Origin: Pseudomonadota bacterium
GTDB taxonomy: Bacteria; Pseudomonadota; Gammaproteobacteria; Burkholderiales; Gallionellaceae
Direction: 5' to 3'
Length of the DNA stretch: 64,000 bases
Assembly (NCBI GenBank): GCA_021787435.1
Contig: JAJYLY010000006.1
Span: 62,001 to 126,000 of the forward strand
Shown here: positions 24,937 to 33,534 of the stretch, piece by piece
Layout: each line of letters begins with the position of its first letter
Numbering within the stretch: position 1 is the first letter of the stretch
Notes under the pieces: model-generated
Seen by the model: only the letters and a program-made list of their open reading frames with translations
The model's database searches: none
Told to the model about the DNA's origin: nothing
Program-made: the position numbers and the translations under genes

Positions 24937-26466
24937 CTATGCGCCCTTGTTCATGATGAATTGTTGAGCCAGCAGTGCGCCATAGACGCAAAAAAGACCC
25001 AGCGCAGCCGCTGCATAAGTGCGCAGCCCCTTCCTGACCTTAATTTTTGTATCTGATGTCTCGATCATCGAGATCGTTCCGAGCATCGGGAGGTCGGTCA
25101 GCGCGAGCATGTCGAACCTGTTGTTGATCGTGGGCCTGATCTGGCTTATAAGGAACGCCAGCGCGATGCCGGCTGCAATTCCGCCCAGCAGCGCAAACGA
25201 GATCATCATGGGACGATTGGGATAGGAAGGGGTGAGCGGCACGCGCGGCGGATCGATGATCCTGAAGTCGACGGAATCTGTCTTGGTGTCCACCGCGCTC
25301 GACATCTGTGCAGACTCGCGTCTTGCCAGCAGTGAATCGTAATTTTTCTTGTAGACATCGTAATTTCTTGTCAGTTGGCTAAGCTCCGCATCCACTTCGG
25401 GCAGCCGGTTTGCCGCTGCCTTGAGCTGCGCGTAGCGGGACTGGTATTCGCTTAAGCGCGCCTTCATGGATGCGGCGTTTGCCTCAGCCTCGGCTAGGGA
25501 CATGTTCAGTTGCTGGTAAAACGGGCTCTGGGTCATGCTGCCTGAGGGCTTTTTCAGCGTAGCTTCCTTTGCCTTGTCGGCTTCGAGCTGGGCGATCAGC
25601 CTCTTCGTCGCCACCACGTCGGGATGCTGCTCGGTGTATTTCAGGCGCAGCGCATCGAGATCCTTATTCAGGGATGCGATGCGCGCGTCATATTTCGAGC
25701 TCGCGCTACTTTCTGATGCGTTGTCAAGCAGTGTCGGGTCGCTTCCCGAGAGTTGTTGCTTCAGAGAATTTCGTCTGTCTTCCGCCTCCCTCAGGGAGAG
25801 AGCGGCATCGTCCACTTGGCTCTTCGCGTCTGCAAGCTCTGCGTAGTAGTCCTGCCCCGTCTCGCCGCGCATCACGCCTATGTTGCGCTGTTTGAATTCC
25901 TTCAGCGCGTTCTCGGCATCGTTCAATTTTGCTTCATATTCCTTGAGCTGTTCTTCTATGAACTTCTGCGATGAGGCGATGTCCTTCCTGTTGCTGCCCA
26001 ACCCACTCTCGACGAAGATGTTAAGCAGCGACTGGACCACTTTCTTGGCCATCGCAGGATCCCTGTTCTCGTAGGAAATCGTGTAGTCGTCCGAACCAAT
26101 GGACCTTAGCTTGATCATCTCCGAGAGATTGTCGATAACCGATTCCATCTGGGTTGGGTTTTTTGCGTTCAGATCGAGGTCGGTCATCCTGGCGACCTTC
26201 TCCAGGTTGGGGCGGCTGATCAGTGTCCTTGCCATTACCTCGACCTGCTGCGTGGTGTTGGGCTGGACAGCGAGGCCGGCCAGCAGTGGTTTCAACAGGG
26301 ACTGGGTATCCACATAAACGCGGGCTGTCGCCTCATAGCGGTCAGGTACGCTGTAGACGACCGCCCACCCGGCTACCGAGATGATCCATGCAGCGATGAG
26401 GGCATGCCAGCGATAGCGCCACGTGGATACTGCATATCCTGTCAGTTGAGCAAACAATTCATGCAT
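24937..26466 (-). CDS. XrtA-associated chain-length determinant (Wzz/EpsF-like)
   Basis: A 509-residue inner-membrane polysaccharide co-polymerase. A first membrane helix lies at about 21–42 (WHALIAAWIISVAGWAVVY) and a second near 430–450 (MISFALLGGIAAGIALAFLI). A long periplasmic region between them is dominated by coiled coil (for example FIEEQLKEYEAKLNDAENAL). DPPRVPLTPSYPNRPMM is the Pro-rich motif preceding the second helix. A third hydrophobic segment near the C-terminus (YAAAALGLFCVYGALLAQQF) is typical of the exosortase-linked type. It sets polymer length together with the tyrosine kinase encoded next. Confidence 0.94.
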   Translation of the reverse strand: MHELFAQLTGYAVSTWRYRWHALIAAWIISVAGWAVVYSVPDRYEATARVYVDTQSLLKPLLAGLAVQPNTTQQVEVMARTLISRPNLEKVARMTDLDLNAKNPTQMESVIDNLSEMIKLRSIGSDDYTISYENRDPAMAKKVVQSLLNIFVESGLGSNRKDIASSQKFIEEQLKEYEAKLNDAENALKEFKQRNIGVMRGETGQDYYAELADAKSQVDDAALSLREAEDRRNSLKQQLSGSDPTLLDNASESSASSKYDARIASLNKDLDALRLKYTEQHPDVVATKRLIAQLEADKAKEATLKKPSGSMTQSPFYQQLNMSLAEAEANAASMKARLSEYQSRYAQLKAAANRLPEVDAELSQLTRNYDVYKKNYDSLLARRESAQMSSAVDTKTDSVDFRIIDPPRVPLTPSYPNRPMMISFALLGGIAAGIALAFLISQIRPTINNRFDMLALTDLPMLGTISMIETSDTKIKVRKGLRTYAAAALGLFCVYGALLAQQFIMNKGA

Positions 26467-26521
26467 ATTTCAGATCCCGGATTGTTGATGTTGCTAGTAG
26501 TGTAAAAGCACTTGGTTACAA

Positions 26522-27145
26522 TCAGAAGTAACTCTCCGGAATGATCAGCACATCTCCTGGCAGCATCTGTACGTTAGCTTTGACATCGCCGTCCCTCATC
26601 AGGCTTTCAAGTCTAACGTTAAGCTGCTCGCTCTTGCCATTCACCCTGCGCAGTATGGTCGCCTTGTTGCCTGCAGCAAAGTCGGTGATTCCGCCGACCG
26701 CAATCATCACGTCCATCAACGTCATATTCTCCCTGTACTGGAGCGCCTGCGGCTTGGCTGCCTGCCCTATCACGCGGATCTGCTGGCTGTAAGGGCCGAC
26801 GAAACCGGTGACGATGACGGTGACGACGGGGTCCTGGATATATTTTGCGAGGGATTTTTCAAGGTCGCGCGCAAGGTGGGAGGGGGATTTGCCCGCGGCC
26901 TGCAGGTCTTCGACCAGAGGTGTCGAAATTTTTCCATCGGGGCGCACTGGTATCGTCTCCGACAACTCAGGATTGTGCCAGACCACTATATTGACGTTGT
27001 CGCCCGGCCCAATGATGTAGTTGTATTCTCCAGGCTTTACGACTTCTGCGGGTGCCGGCGGATAGTTTGACGCGCATCCTGCGAGCGCTACTGACAGCAC
27101 GATCAAAGCCCACACTCGGTTCATGTCATTTAGTCTTGGTATCAC
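26522..27145 (-). CDS. XrtA-associated polysaccharide export lipoprotein (Wza-like)
   Basis: A 207-residue outer-membrane lipoprotein with two Poly_export/SLBB-type domains. The lipobox LAGC places the lipidated Cys at residue 24. The conserved export motif is NYIIGPGDNVNIVVWHNPEL, followed by VRPDGKISTPLVEDLQAAGK, VTGFVGPYSQQIRVIGQAAK and LMDVMIAVGGITDFA. I favour GTG 27145 as the start because AGGAGG lies five bases upstream; the in-frame ATG at 27124 lacks such a site but would also leave a usable signal peptide. It is the first gene of the 19-kb operon and forms the periplasm-spanning export channel. Confidence 0.93.
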   Translation of the reverse strand: MIPRLNDMNRVWALIVLSVALAGCASNYPPAPAEVVKPGEYNYIIGPGDNVNIVVWHNPELSETIPVRPDGKISTPLVEDLQAAGKSPSHLARDLEKSLAKYIQDPVVTVIVTGFVGPYSQQIRVIGQAAKPQALQYRENMTLMDVMIAVGGITDFAAGNKATILRRVNGKSEQLNVRLESLMRDGDVKANVQMLPGDVLIIPESYF

Positions 27146-27485
27146 AAATGCCTCCTGGTGTTAGTTGTTTCAACTTTAGTAATGAACGGGTGGCGTCAGG
27201 ATTGCCCGTCGGTTTTTGTAAGCGGATTGCGTCGTTGATTCCTTGGTTTTTCTAATTTAAAGCCGATCTGGAAACATTCTACATACATGCAATCTCAACT
27301 GATTGCTCTATTGCATTGTAGTGTGGGTTTTTGCCTGGGTCAACGACCCGTCTGGATGGTACGACTCGCCTGACTGGCGGAATTTGTTATGCGTCAGACA
27401 GGATTCGAACTTATTTTCGGTTAAAATCCGCTCGCCGGTCATGGATAAAAGCCGCTTGAATCATCATCAGGGCTCTTGTGTTATC

Positions 27486-27501
27486 TGGCACAGACATTGC
27501 T
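27486..27501 (+). promoter_or_regulatory. sigma-54 (-24/-12) promoter of the priming-glycosyltransferase/prsK/prsR operon
   Basis: TGGCAC (27486–27491), five bases, TTGCT (27497–27501): TGGCACAGACATTGCT matches the RpoN consensus TGGCAC-N5-TTGCW exactly, with GG and GC at the required spacing. It lies about 118 bases ahead of the glycosyltransferase at 27619. The same operon encodes PrsR, a sigma-54 activator, so positive autoregulation is expected. PrsK/PrsR control of sigma-54 promoters is established for related XrtA loci. Confidence 0.75.
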
Positions 27502-27555
27502 TTATAATCCGCTGGCAGCTGAATTTAAATCCCGCGTTATTTTCGAGGCGCGACC

Positions 27556-27618
27556 ATGAACAAGTATCGAGTCGGTACCGCAGTCCGCGCGGGTCCGATG
27601 AAAGGGGTTTTTCGCTAA
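27556..27618 (+). CDS. possible 20-residue leader peptide
   Basis: ATG at 27556 opens a 20-codon frame, MNKYRVGTAVRAGPMKGVFR, whose TAA stop abuts the ATG of the glycosyltransferase (TAAATG). A GAGG lies about seven bases upstream. The glycosyltransferase itself has only a distant AAAGGGG, eleven bases away, so coupled translation from this frame could matter. The peptide resembles nothing known to me; it may be chance. Confidence 0.25.
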   Translation: MNKYRVGTAVRAGPMKGVFR

Positions 27619-29019
27619 ATGATCATACGGTTTTTTCGACAATATATTCCCGGGAGCGTCCTGCTGCTCCTGATGCTGGAATTGCTGGTTTTTTCGGGTT
27701 CGGTCTATGTGGGGGGGATGCTCAGATCAGTTGGTTCTGAATATTCTTCAGTTGCGTTTTTTTGGCATTTCCTGCCCAAGGCTCTGCTCTTTGCCGTCAC
27801 CATGTCCACGAGCCTGATGCTCTTCCGTCTCTACGACTACTGGCAGTGGAGCGGCGGCATCCAGTACATGCTGCCAAGACTGGGGGCCGCGTTGACGATG
27901 GGTTTTGTCGCAATGACGCTGATCTTCTACCTGTTCCCCGACACCTTCATGGGGCGCGGCGTGTTTGCGATTGCATATCTGGTATCGGCATTGTTGGTCA
28001 CGCTGCTCAGGCTGATCGTATTTAGATGGGCAAACCTGGAGGGGTTGAAACGCCGTGTTCTCGTTCTGGGTACCGGGAGTAGGGCTGCCAGGATAGGCGC
28101 GATGTTTGAAAGCGGCACGGTCTCCCACAGGCTGAAGGTTGTGGGCTATCTGCCTTTGAACGGCACGCACCACTTCGTCGATCGCTCCATGATGCTGAAC
28201 GACAGGGGGCGTCTGAGCAAGATTGCCAGGCAGCACAATGTCAGAGAGATCGTGATCGCGATCAGGGACCGCCGCGGAGGATTGCCGCTTGCGGAACTGC
28301 TCGAATGCAGGCTGATGGGGATCAGAATCACAGAACTGTCCGCATTCTTCGAGAGGGAAACGGGGTTGCTGCCCGTGGAGTCCCTCAACGCGGGTTGGAT
28401 CATCCATGCGGACGGATTCGAAAACGGGATAGCCAGGGACATCAGCAAGCGCATCTTCGATCTTTGCGCTAGCGGTCTGCTGCTGATCGTCTCTTTCCCC
28501 GTGATGCTGCTGGCTGCGATGCTCATTTTCCTGGAGAGTGGGGCGCCTATTCTTTACCGCCAGGAAAGGGTGGGGCAGGACGATTATGTGTTTACCATCT
28601 ACAAGTTCCGCAGCATGAGGCTGGACGCGGAAAAGGCAGGCAAGCCGCAATGGGCCTCTGCCAACGATGACCGCATAACGCGCGTGGGCAAGTTGCTGCG
28701 CAAGCTGCGCATCGACGAACTGCCGCAGATATTCAACGTGTTCAGGGGAGACATGAGCTTCGTCGGGCCGCGACCCGAACGTCCTTTCTTCGTGGAGAAG
28801 CTTGCCAACGAAATTACTTATTACAAATACAGGCACAGCGTGAAACCGGGGATCACCGGATGGGCTCAGGTGCGCTATGCCTATGGCGCATCGATAGAGG
28901 ACTCGATAGAGAAGTTGCAGTACGACCTCTATTATGTGAAGAACCACGGCCTGTTTCTCGACCTTCTGATTATGCTTGCCACAGTTCAGGTCGTGCTTTT
29001 CGGCAAGGGCGCGCGATAA
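27619..29019 (+). CDS. XrtA-associated priming sugar transferase (polyprenyl-phosphate hexose-1-phosphate transferase)
   Basis: A 466-residue membrane enzyme of the WbaP/WcaJ family in its PEP-CTERM/XrtA subfamily. The N-terminal part has four hydrophobic segments; a CoA-binding-like domain follows (VLVLGTGSRAARIGAMFESG). The catalytic bacterial sugar transferase domain covers about 270–466: ISKRIFDLCASG, YRQERVGQDD, YKFRSMRLDAE, LRKLRIDELPQIFNVFRGDM and FVGPRPERPFFVEKL. It transfers a sugar-1-phosphate to undecaprenyl phosphate, starting each repeat unit. First gene of the plus-strand operon behind the sigma-54 element. Its stop lies 14 bases before prsK. Confidence 0.94.
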   Translation: MIIRFFRQYIPGSVLLLLMLELLVFSGSVYVGGMLRSVGSEYSSVAFFWHFLPKALLFAVTMSTSLMLFRLYDYWQWSGGIQYMLPRLGAALTMGFVAMTLIFYLFPDTFMGRGVFAIAYLVSALLVTLLRLIVFRWANLEGLKRRVLVLGTGSRAARIGAMFESGTVSHRLKVVGYLPLNGTHHFVDRSMMLNDRGRLSKIARQHNVREIVIAIRDRRGGLPLAELLECRLMGIRITELSAFFERETGLLPVESLNAGWIIHADGFENGIARDISKRIFDLCASGLLLIVSFPVMLLAAMLIFLESGAPILYRQERVGQDDYVFTIYKFRSMRLDAEKAGKPQWASANDDRITRVGKLLRKLRIDELPQIFNVFRGDMSFVGPRPERPFFVEKLANEITYYKYRHSVKPGITGWAQVRYAYGASIEDSIEKLQYDLYYVKNHGLFLDLLIMLATVQVVLFGKGAR

Positions 29020-29032
29020 GCATGAAGCCCGG

Positions 29033-31063
29033 ATGAACATCTCGCTGATCACCGCAAGCTATCTGTCTGCAGCGCTCGCCTTTGCGTTTCTGGGCGTGTC
29101 TCTTCTGGCCAGCTGGCGCGGACAGTATCGCGGGGTGTTGCTGACGCTGGCATGTCTTGTCACTGCTATCTGGGCTTTTCTGAATACGTTTGCCGGCGAC
29201 AGGTTCATTCTTGCCAGGGCGGCGATGGAGGTCATTCGAAGCGCTGTCTGGCTGTTCTTCATCTGGGAGGTGCTGGCCGGAGCAAAAGACATCGTCACCT
29301 TGCAGCTTCGCGCGTTTAGGGCTGCGCTGATTTCGGTTTCACTTCTGCTGCTGGCATTGACGGTCTATGTCCATTCAGTGCCTTCTGACCTGTCGATTTT
29401 CGACATCACGGGCCATGTGATGCTGGCCATTCTAGGCATGGTTCTGGTCGAGCAACTTTTCAGGAATACCCATCCGGACTCCAGGTGGGGAATCAAGTTC
29501 GTCTGCCTCGCCACGGGCGCGATGTTTGCATACGATTTTTTCCTCTATTCGGACGCGATGCTTTTTCACCGCATCGATCCGGACATCTGGATGGCGAGGG
29601 GGGTGGTGAATGCGATCATCTCGCCGCTGATCATGGTGTCTGCAGCGCGCAACCCGCAATGGTCGCTGCGCGTGCACATTTCACGCCATGTCGTCTTTCA
29701 TACTGCAACGCTGCTGGGAGCGGGCATCTATCTTCTGCTGATGGCGGCAGTGGGCTATTACATACGGATGTTTGGGGGAACCTGGGGTTCCGTTTTGCAG
29801 ATCGCATTCTTTTTCGGCGCGAGCATGCTGCTGCTCACCATCTTCTTTTCAGGGAGCATGCGCGCAAGGCTAAGAGTGCTTCTGAGCAAGCATTTTTTTA
29901 CGTCCAAGTACGACTACCGCGAGGAGTGGCTGCGGTTCACCCGCACGCTCCTGACATCCGGGCAAAATGGACAGATTTACGAGGCAGCGATCAGGGCGAT
30001 CGCGGTTCTGGTGGAAAGCCCTGCGGGCGCGCTTTGGATGGCGCAGGAACCTGGCTCCGCCTATGTCTGCGTCTCGCGCTGGAACATACCTGCGGCAGAA
30101 GCGGCCGTGTCTGCCGATGATCCCATGGTGATATTCATGGCGAAATCCCAGTGGGTGGTCAATCTCGACGAATATCAGCCCGATCGTGCATCCTATTGCG
30201 ACTTCGAGATTCCTGAATGGCTTATGCAATTAAAGGATGCCTGGATCGTGGTGCCATTGCTACTGCAGGAGCGGTTGCTTGGTTTCATCGTCCTGGCCCA
30301 GCCGCGCAGCAATATCCATTTCAACTGGGAAGTCAGCGACCTGCTGAAGACTGCGGCGCACCAACTGGCGAACCATCTCGCACAGAAACAGGCAACCGAT
30401 GCGCTGCTAGTTGCGAAGCAGTTCGATTCATTTAACAGGATGTCCGCTTTTGTTGTGCACGATCTGAAAAATCTCGTGGCGCAATTGTCGCTGATGCTGT
30501 CCAATGCTGAGAAGCACAAAAACAATCCGGAATTCCAGGAGGACATGCTGAGCACGGTCCAAAATTCTGTCGACAGGATGAATCGCTTGCTGTCACAGCT
30601 GCGAAGCGGCGGAACGTTGATGGTGAAGGAAGTCGCGCTCTTTTCCCTGCTTCGGTCCGTGCTCGAGACTAAGGCTGCCTTGAAGCCTCGCCCGATGCTG
30701 AAGGTCGAAGACGAGCGCCTGCATGTTAGGGCGGATGCTGATAAGCTGACGCGGGTCATAGGCCACATCGTGCAGAATGCCTGCGAGGCCACACACTATG
30801 ACGGAAGGGTGGACGTCAGGCTATACGCCCACGATAAATTCGCGGTGGTCGAGGTGGAGGACAGCGGCAAGGGCATGGATAAGGATTTCATACGCGACCG
30901 CCTGTTCAGGCCTTTTGATTCGACCAAGAATTCCGGCATGGGGATAGGGGCGTATGAATGCCAGGAATACATATGCGAGCTTGGCGGACGTATCGAAGTG
31001 AAAAGTATCCCGGATAAAGGTACACTGTTCGTGATTTTCATACCATTGTCGGATAATCCATGA
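29033..31063 (+). CDS. prsK: XrtA-associated sensor histidine kinase PrsK
   Basis: A 676-residue membrane kinase. The first 290 or so residues hold eight to ten hydrophobic segments, a GAF-like domain spans about 315–460, and the kinase core follows. His476 in the H-box VVHDLKNLVAQL is the phosphoacceptor. The ATP-binding boxes are IVQNACEATHYDGRV (N), VVEVEDSGKGMDKDF (G1), RPFDSTKNSGMGIGAYECQ (F/G2). ATG 29033 is chosen by the family start MNISLITASYLSAAL; the open frame to 28976 overlaps the preceding gene. It should phosphorylate PrsR, encoded 33 bases downstream. The signal is unknown. Confidence 0.95.
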   Translation: MNISLITASYLSAALAFAFLGVSLLASWRGQYRGVLLTLACLVTAIWAFLNTFAGDRFILARAAMEVIRSAVWLFFIWEVLAGAKDIVTLQLRAFRAALISVSLLLLALTVYVHSVPSDLSIFDITGHVMLAILGMVLVEQLFRNTHPDSRWGIKFVCLATGAMFAYDFFLYSDAMLFHRIDPDIWMARGVVNAIISPLIMVSAARNPQWSLRVHISRHVVFHTATLLGAGIYLLLMAAVGYYIRMFGGTWGSVLQIAFFFGASMLLLTIFFSGSMRARLRVLLSKHFFTSKYDYREEWLRFTRTLLTSGQNGQIYEAAIRAIAVLVESPAGALWMAQEPGSAYVCVSRWNIPAAEAAVSADDPMVIFMAKSQWVVNLDEYQPDRASYCDFEIPEWLMQLKDAWIVVPLLLQERLLGFIVLAQPRSNIHFNWEVSDLLKTAAHQLANHLAQKQATDALLVAKQFDSFNRMSAFVVHDLKNLVAQLSLMLSNAEKHKNNPEFQEDMLSTVQNSVDRMNRLLSQLRSGGTLMVKEVALFSLLRSVLETKAALKPRPMLKVEDERLHVRADADKLTRVIGHIVQNACEATHYDGRVDVRLYAHDKFAVVEVEDSGKGMDKDFIRDRLFRPFDSTKNSGMGIGAYECQEYICELGGRIEVKSIPDKGTLFVIFIPLSDNP

Positions 31064-31096
31064 CCTTGTGAGGCAGCTTAATCGCGCGGAGAAATC

Positions 31097-32449
31097 GTGA
31101 GTTCAATCAAAGAAACCTTGCTCCTTGTGGAGGATGATCCGGGACTTCAGAAGCAGGTGCGCTGGAGTCTGGATGAATACGATGTGCAGATCGCAGGCGA
31201 CAGGGAGAGCGCGCTTTCCCAAGTAAGGCGTTTCGAGCCTGCTGTGGTGATACTCGACCTGGGCCTGCCACCTGACGAGAATGGCGCAAGCGAAGGGCTG
31301 GCGACGCTGGAGCAGATCCTGATGCTCTCACCTGCCACCAAGGTCATCGTCGTGACCGGAAATCAGGACATGAGCAATGCGGTGCGCGCGATAGGCACAG
31401 GCGCCTACGATTTCTACCAGAAGCCTTTCGAGTCGGAGATGCTCGCGCTGATCGTGGGCAGGGCGTTGAGGCTGCACAAGTTGGAGCAGGAAAACTGCAG
31501 GCTGCGCATGAGGCAGCAGGATGCGCCCATGCAGGGCATCATCACGAGCGACCAGCAGATGCTGAAGATGTGCCGTACCGTGGAGCGGGTTGCGCCTTCG
31601 GACGCGACGGTGCTGGTCACGGGGGAGAGCGGCACGGGCAAGGAACTGTTCGCTCAGGCCTTGCACCAACTGAGTAGTCGCGCAGATAAGCGCTTCGTTG
31701 CGATCAACTGCGCCGCGATACCCGAAAATCTCCTGGAGAGCGAACTGTTCGGCTACGAGAAGGGCGCATTCACCGGTGCTGCAAAACAGACCATAGGACG
31801 CATCGAATATGCCAACGGAGGCACACTGTTTCTCGACGAGATCGGCGATCTGCCGTTTTCACTGCAGGCCAAACTGCTGCGATTCCTGCAGGAGAGGGTG
31901 ATAGAGCGCCTGGGCGGCAGGGGCGAGATACCCGTGGACACGCGCGTCATCTGTGCGACGCACCAGAATCTGCCCGATCTGATCAAGCAGGGCAAGTTCC
32001 GCGAGGACTTATATTACCGTTTGAGCGAGATCACCCTCTGCATCCCCCCGTTGAGGCAGCGCGACGGCGATGCAGCCCTGCTTGCGCACGCACTACTTGA
32101 GAAGTTCAACAGCCAGCAGGGGCGTTCCATCCGCGGTTTCAAGCCGGATGCGATAGAGGCCATCGAGAATCACGACTGGCCAGGCAATGTGCGGGAGATG
32201 CAGAACGTGATCAAGCGCGCAGTGATCATGGCGGAGGGCGCGCAGATCACATTGGAGGATCTGGCATTGAAGTCTGATCAGGAAGAGGCGGCGCCGATCA
32301 ACCTGCGCAAGGTCAGGGAAGAGGCAGAGCGCAAGGCGGTGCTGAGGGCCATGGCGCGGGCCAACGGAAACGTCGCGATGGCCGCCGACCTTCTGGGTGT
32401 GTCGCGTCCGACGCTGTATGACCTGATGAGCCGCCTGGACATGAAGTGA
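31097..32449 (+). CDS. prsR: XrtA-associated sigma-54 response regulator PrsR
   Basis: A 450-residue NtrC-type activator. The receiver domain (1–125) has Asp54 in AVVILDLGLPP as phosphorylation site. The AAA+ domain (about 145–380) has Walker A GESGTGKELFAQ and the sigma-54 contact loop GAFTGA in YEKGAFTGAAKQ. The C-terminal Fis-type helix-turn-helix reads NGNVAMAADLLGVSRPTLYD. It starts with GTG, preceded by GGAGA. In related bacteria PrsR activates sigma-54 promoters of PEP-CTERM and polysaccharide genes; here a matching promoter lies ahead of its own operon at 27486. Confidence 0.96.
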   Translation: MSSIKETLLLVEDDPGLQKQVRWSLDEYDVQIAGDRESALSQVRRFEPAVVILDLGLPPDENGASEGLATLEQILMLSPATKVIVVTGNQDMSNAVRAIGTGAYDFYQKPFESEMLALIVGRALRLHKLEQENCRLRMRQQDAPMQGIITSDQQMLKMCRTVERVAPSDATVLVTGESGTGKELFAQALHQLSSRADKRFVAINCAAIPENLLESELFGYEKGAFTGAAKQTIGRIEYANGGTLFLDEIGDLPFSLQAKLLRFLQERVIERLGGRGEIPVDTRVICATHQNLPDLIKQGKFREDLYYRLSEITLCIPPLRQRDGDAALLAHALLEKFNSQQGRSIRGFKPDAIEAIENHDWPGNVREMQNVIKRAVIMAEGAQITLEDLALKSDQEEAAPINLRKVREEAERKAVLRAMARANGNVAMAADLLGVSRPTLYDLMSRLDMK

Positions 32450-33534
32450 TGCATGTGACGGTCTACCAAAGTCTGGACGAGCTGCCGCCAAGCTGCGAGC
32501 AGCTTTTCGAGGAAGCTGGGAAAGCCAGTTTTTTCCTGACCCTCGAATGGTACCGCAATCTCGCAGGACAGGCATTGCCGGAAGACTGTCGTGCGCGTAT
32601 CTATGTGGCGCATGAAGGCGATGATGTGCTCGGGATATTGCTGATGAAGTTCGCCGCAGAGCGCGGCAGCCTATTTGCATGCAGGAAACTCGAAGCCCTT
32701 TCCAATTATTATTCCTCGCTGTTCATGCCTCTTGTCGCATCCGCCGATTGCCTGCAGATGATCGCCGATGAGATTGCGCGCGAGCACTGGGACAGTGTAG
32801 ACCTGCATCCCATGGCACAGGACTCCCCGCTTTTTGGCAGGCTTGAAGCGGCGATGAAGCATTCCGGCATGTCCGTGCAGCCGTATTATTGTTTCGGCAA
32901 CTGGTACCTGAAGGTCGACGGCCGTTCATATAGGGATTATTCGAATGCGCTACCCTCGAAACTCAAGAATACGCTAAAGCGCAAGGACAGGCAGTTTTCA
33001 GCGATGGCATCCAGGATGGAAATCATCACCGGCATCGACGGGGTGGACAGCGCGATTGCCGCATACCAGAAAGTCTATCATTCGAGCTGGAAGATACGGG
33101 AGCCACATCCCGATTTCATGCCGGGGCTGATTAGTCTCTGCGCCGAGCGCGGGTGGCTGAGGCTGGGGCTCGCGTATCTTGACGAAGAGCCGATCGCCGC
33201 GCAGCTCTGGATCGTGAAGGACGGGATTGCAGCTATCTACAAACTCGCCTATGACGAGAAATTTTCCAAACTGTCGGCGGGTTCGTTGCTCACCGCGAAA
33301 CTGATGGAGCACGTCATCGATGTCGACCATGTCAGCGAGGTCGATTACCTGACAGGAGACGACGACTACAAGAAGGACTGGATGTCGGACCGCCGCGAGC
33401 GCTGGGGAATCATTGCCTATAACAGACATACCCCGCGTGGGGTGTGTATGGGTGCGCTGAGCCGCGTGTCAGGCTATGCAAAAGGCGTGGTATGGAGCCG
33501 TGAGTCAGCCACGGTGAGAAGGAATTTCGGATGA
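32449..33534 (+). CDS. BioF2/FemAB-like GNAT acyltransferase
   Basis: A 361-residue protein with a GNAT acetyltransferase-like fold of the BioF2-like/CelD type. Landmarks are ASFFLTLEWYRNLAGQALPE, LPSKLKNTLKRKDRQF, KVYHSSWKIREPHPDFM and VDYLTGDDDYKKDWMSDRRE, the last being typical of exosortase-linked GNAT proteins. It probably transfers an acyl or aminoacyl group to an amino sugar. Start ATG 32449 shares one base with the prsR stop (TGATG); a GTG three bases earlier is possible. It overlaps the aminotransferase gene by four bases, which links it to amino-sugar formation. Confidence 0.82.
   Translation: MHVTVYQSLDELPPSCEQLFEEAGKASFFLTLEWYRNLAGQALPEDCRARIYVAHEGDDVLGILLMKFAAERGSLFACRKLEALSNYYSSLFMPLVASADCLQMIADEIAREHWDSVDLHPMAQDSPLFGRLEAAMKHSGMSVQPYYCFGNWYLKVDGRSYRDYSNALPSKLKNTLKRKDRQFSAMASRMEIITGIDGVDSAIAAYQKVYHSSWKIREPHPDFMPGLISLCAERGWLRLGLAYLDEEPIAAQLWIVKDGIAAIYKLAYDEKFSKLSAGSLLTAKLMEHVIDVDHVSEVDYLTGDDDYKKDWMSDRRERWGIIAYNRHTPRGVCMGALSRVSGYAKGVVWSRESATVRRNFG

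Larger units (their letters stand above)
27146..27618. other. divergent regulatory region between the two polysaccharide operons
   Basis: 473 bases between the export lipoprotein gene (minus) and the priming glycosyltransferase (plus). It holds a sigma-54 type element for the plus operon at 27486–27501 and a possible 20-codon leader frame at 27556–27618. I saw no convincing sigma-70 pair and no sigma-54 element for the minus-strand operon. No other gene is supportable here. Confidence 0.6.

Noticed and set aside
27300-27420. Possible tRNA-like text in the divergent intergenic region (GGATTCGAAC and similar)
   Set aside because: A T-loop-like GATTCGAAC is present around 27401–27410, but I could not find matching D-arm, anticodon arm and acceptor stems.
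27748-29052. 434-codon open frame antisense to the priming glycosyltransferase
   Set aside because: Its composition (many His, Arg, Gln) is that of an antisense shadow, while the plus strand shows clear sugar transferase motifs throughout.
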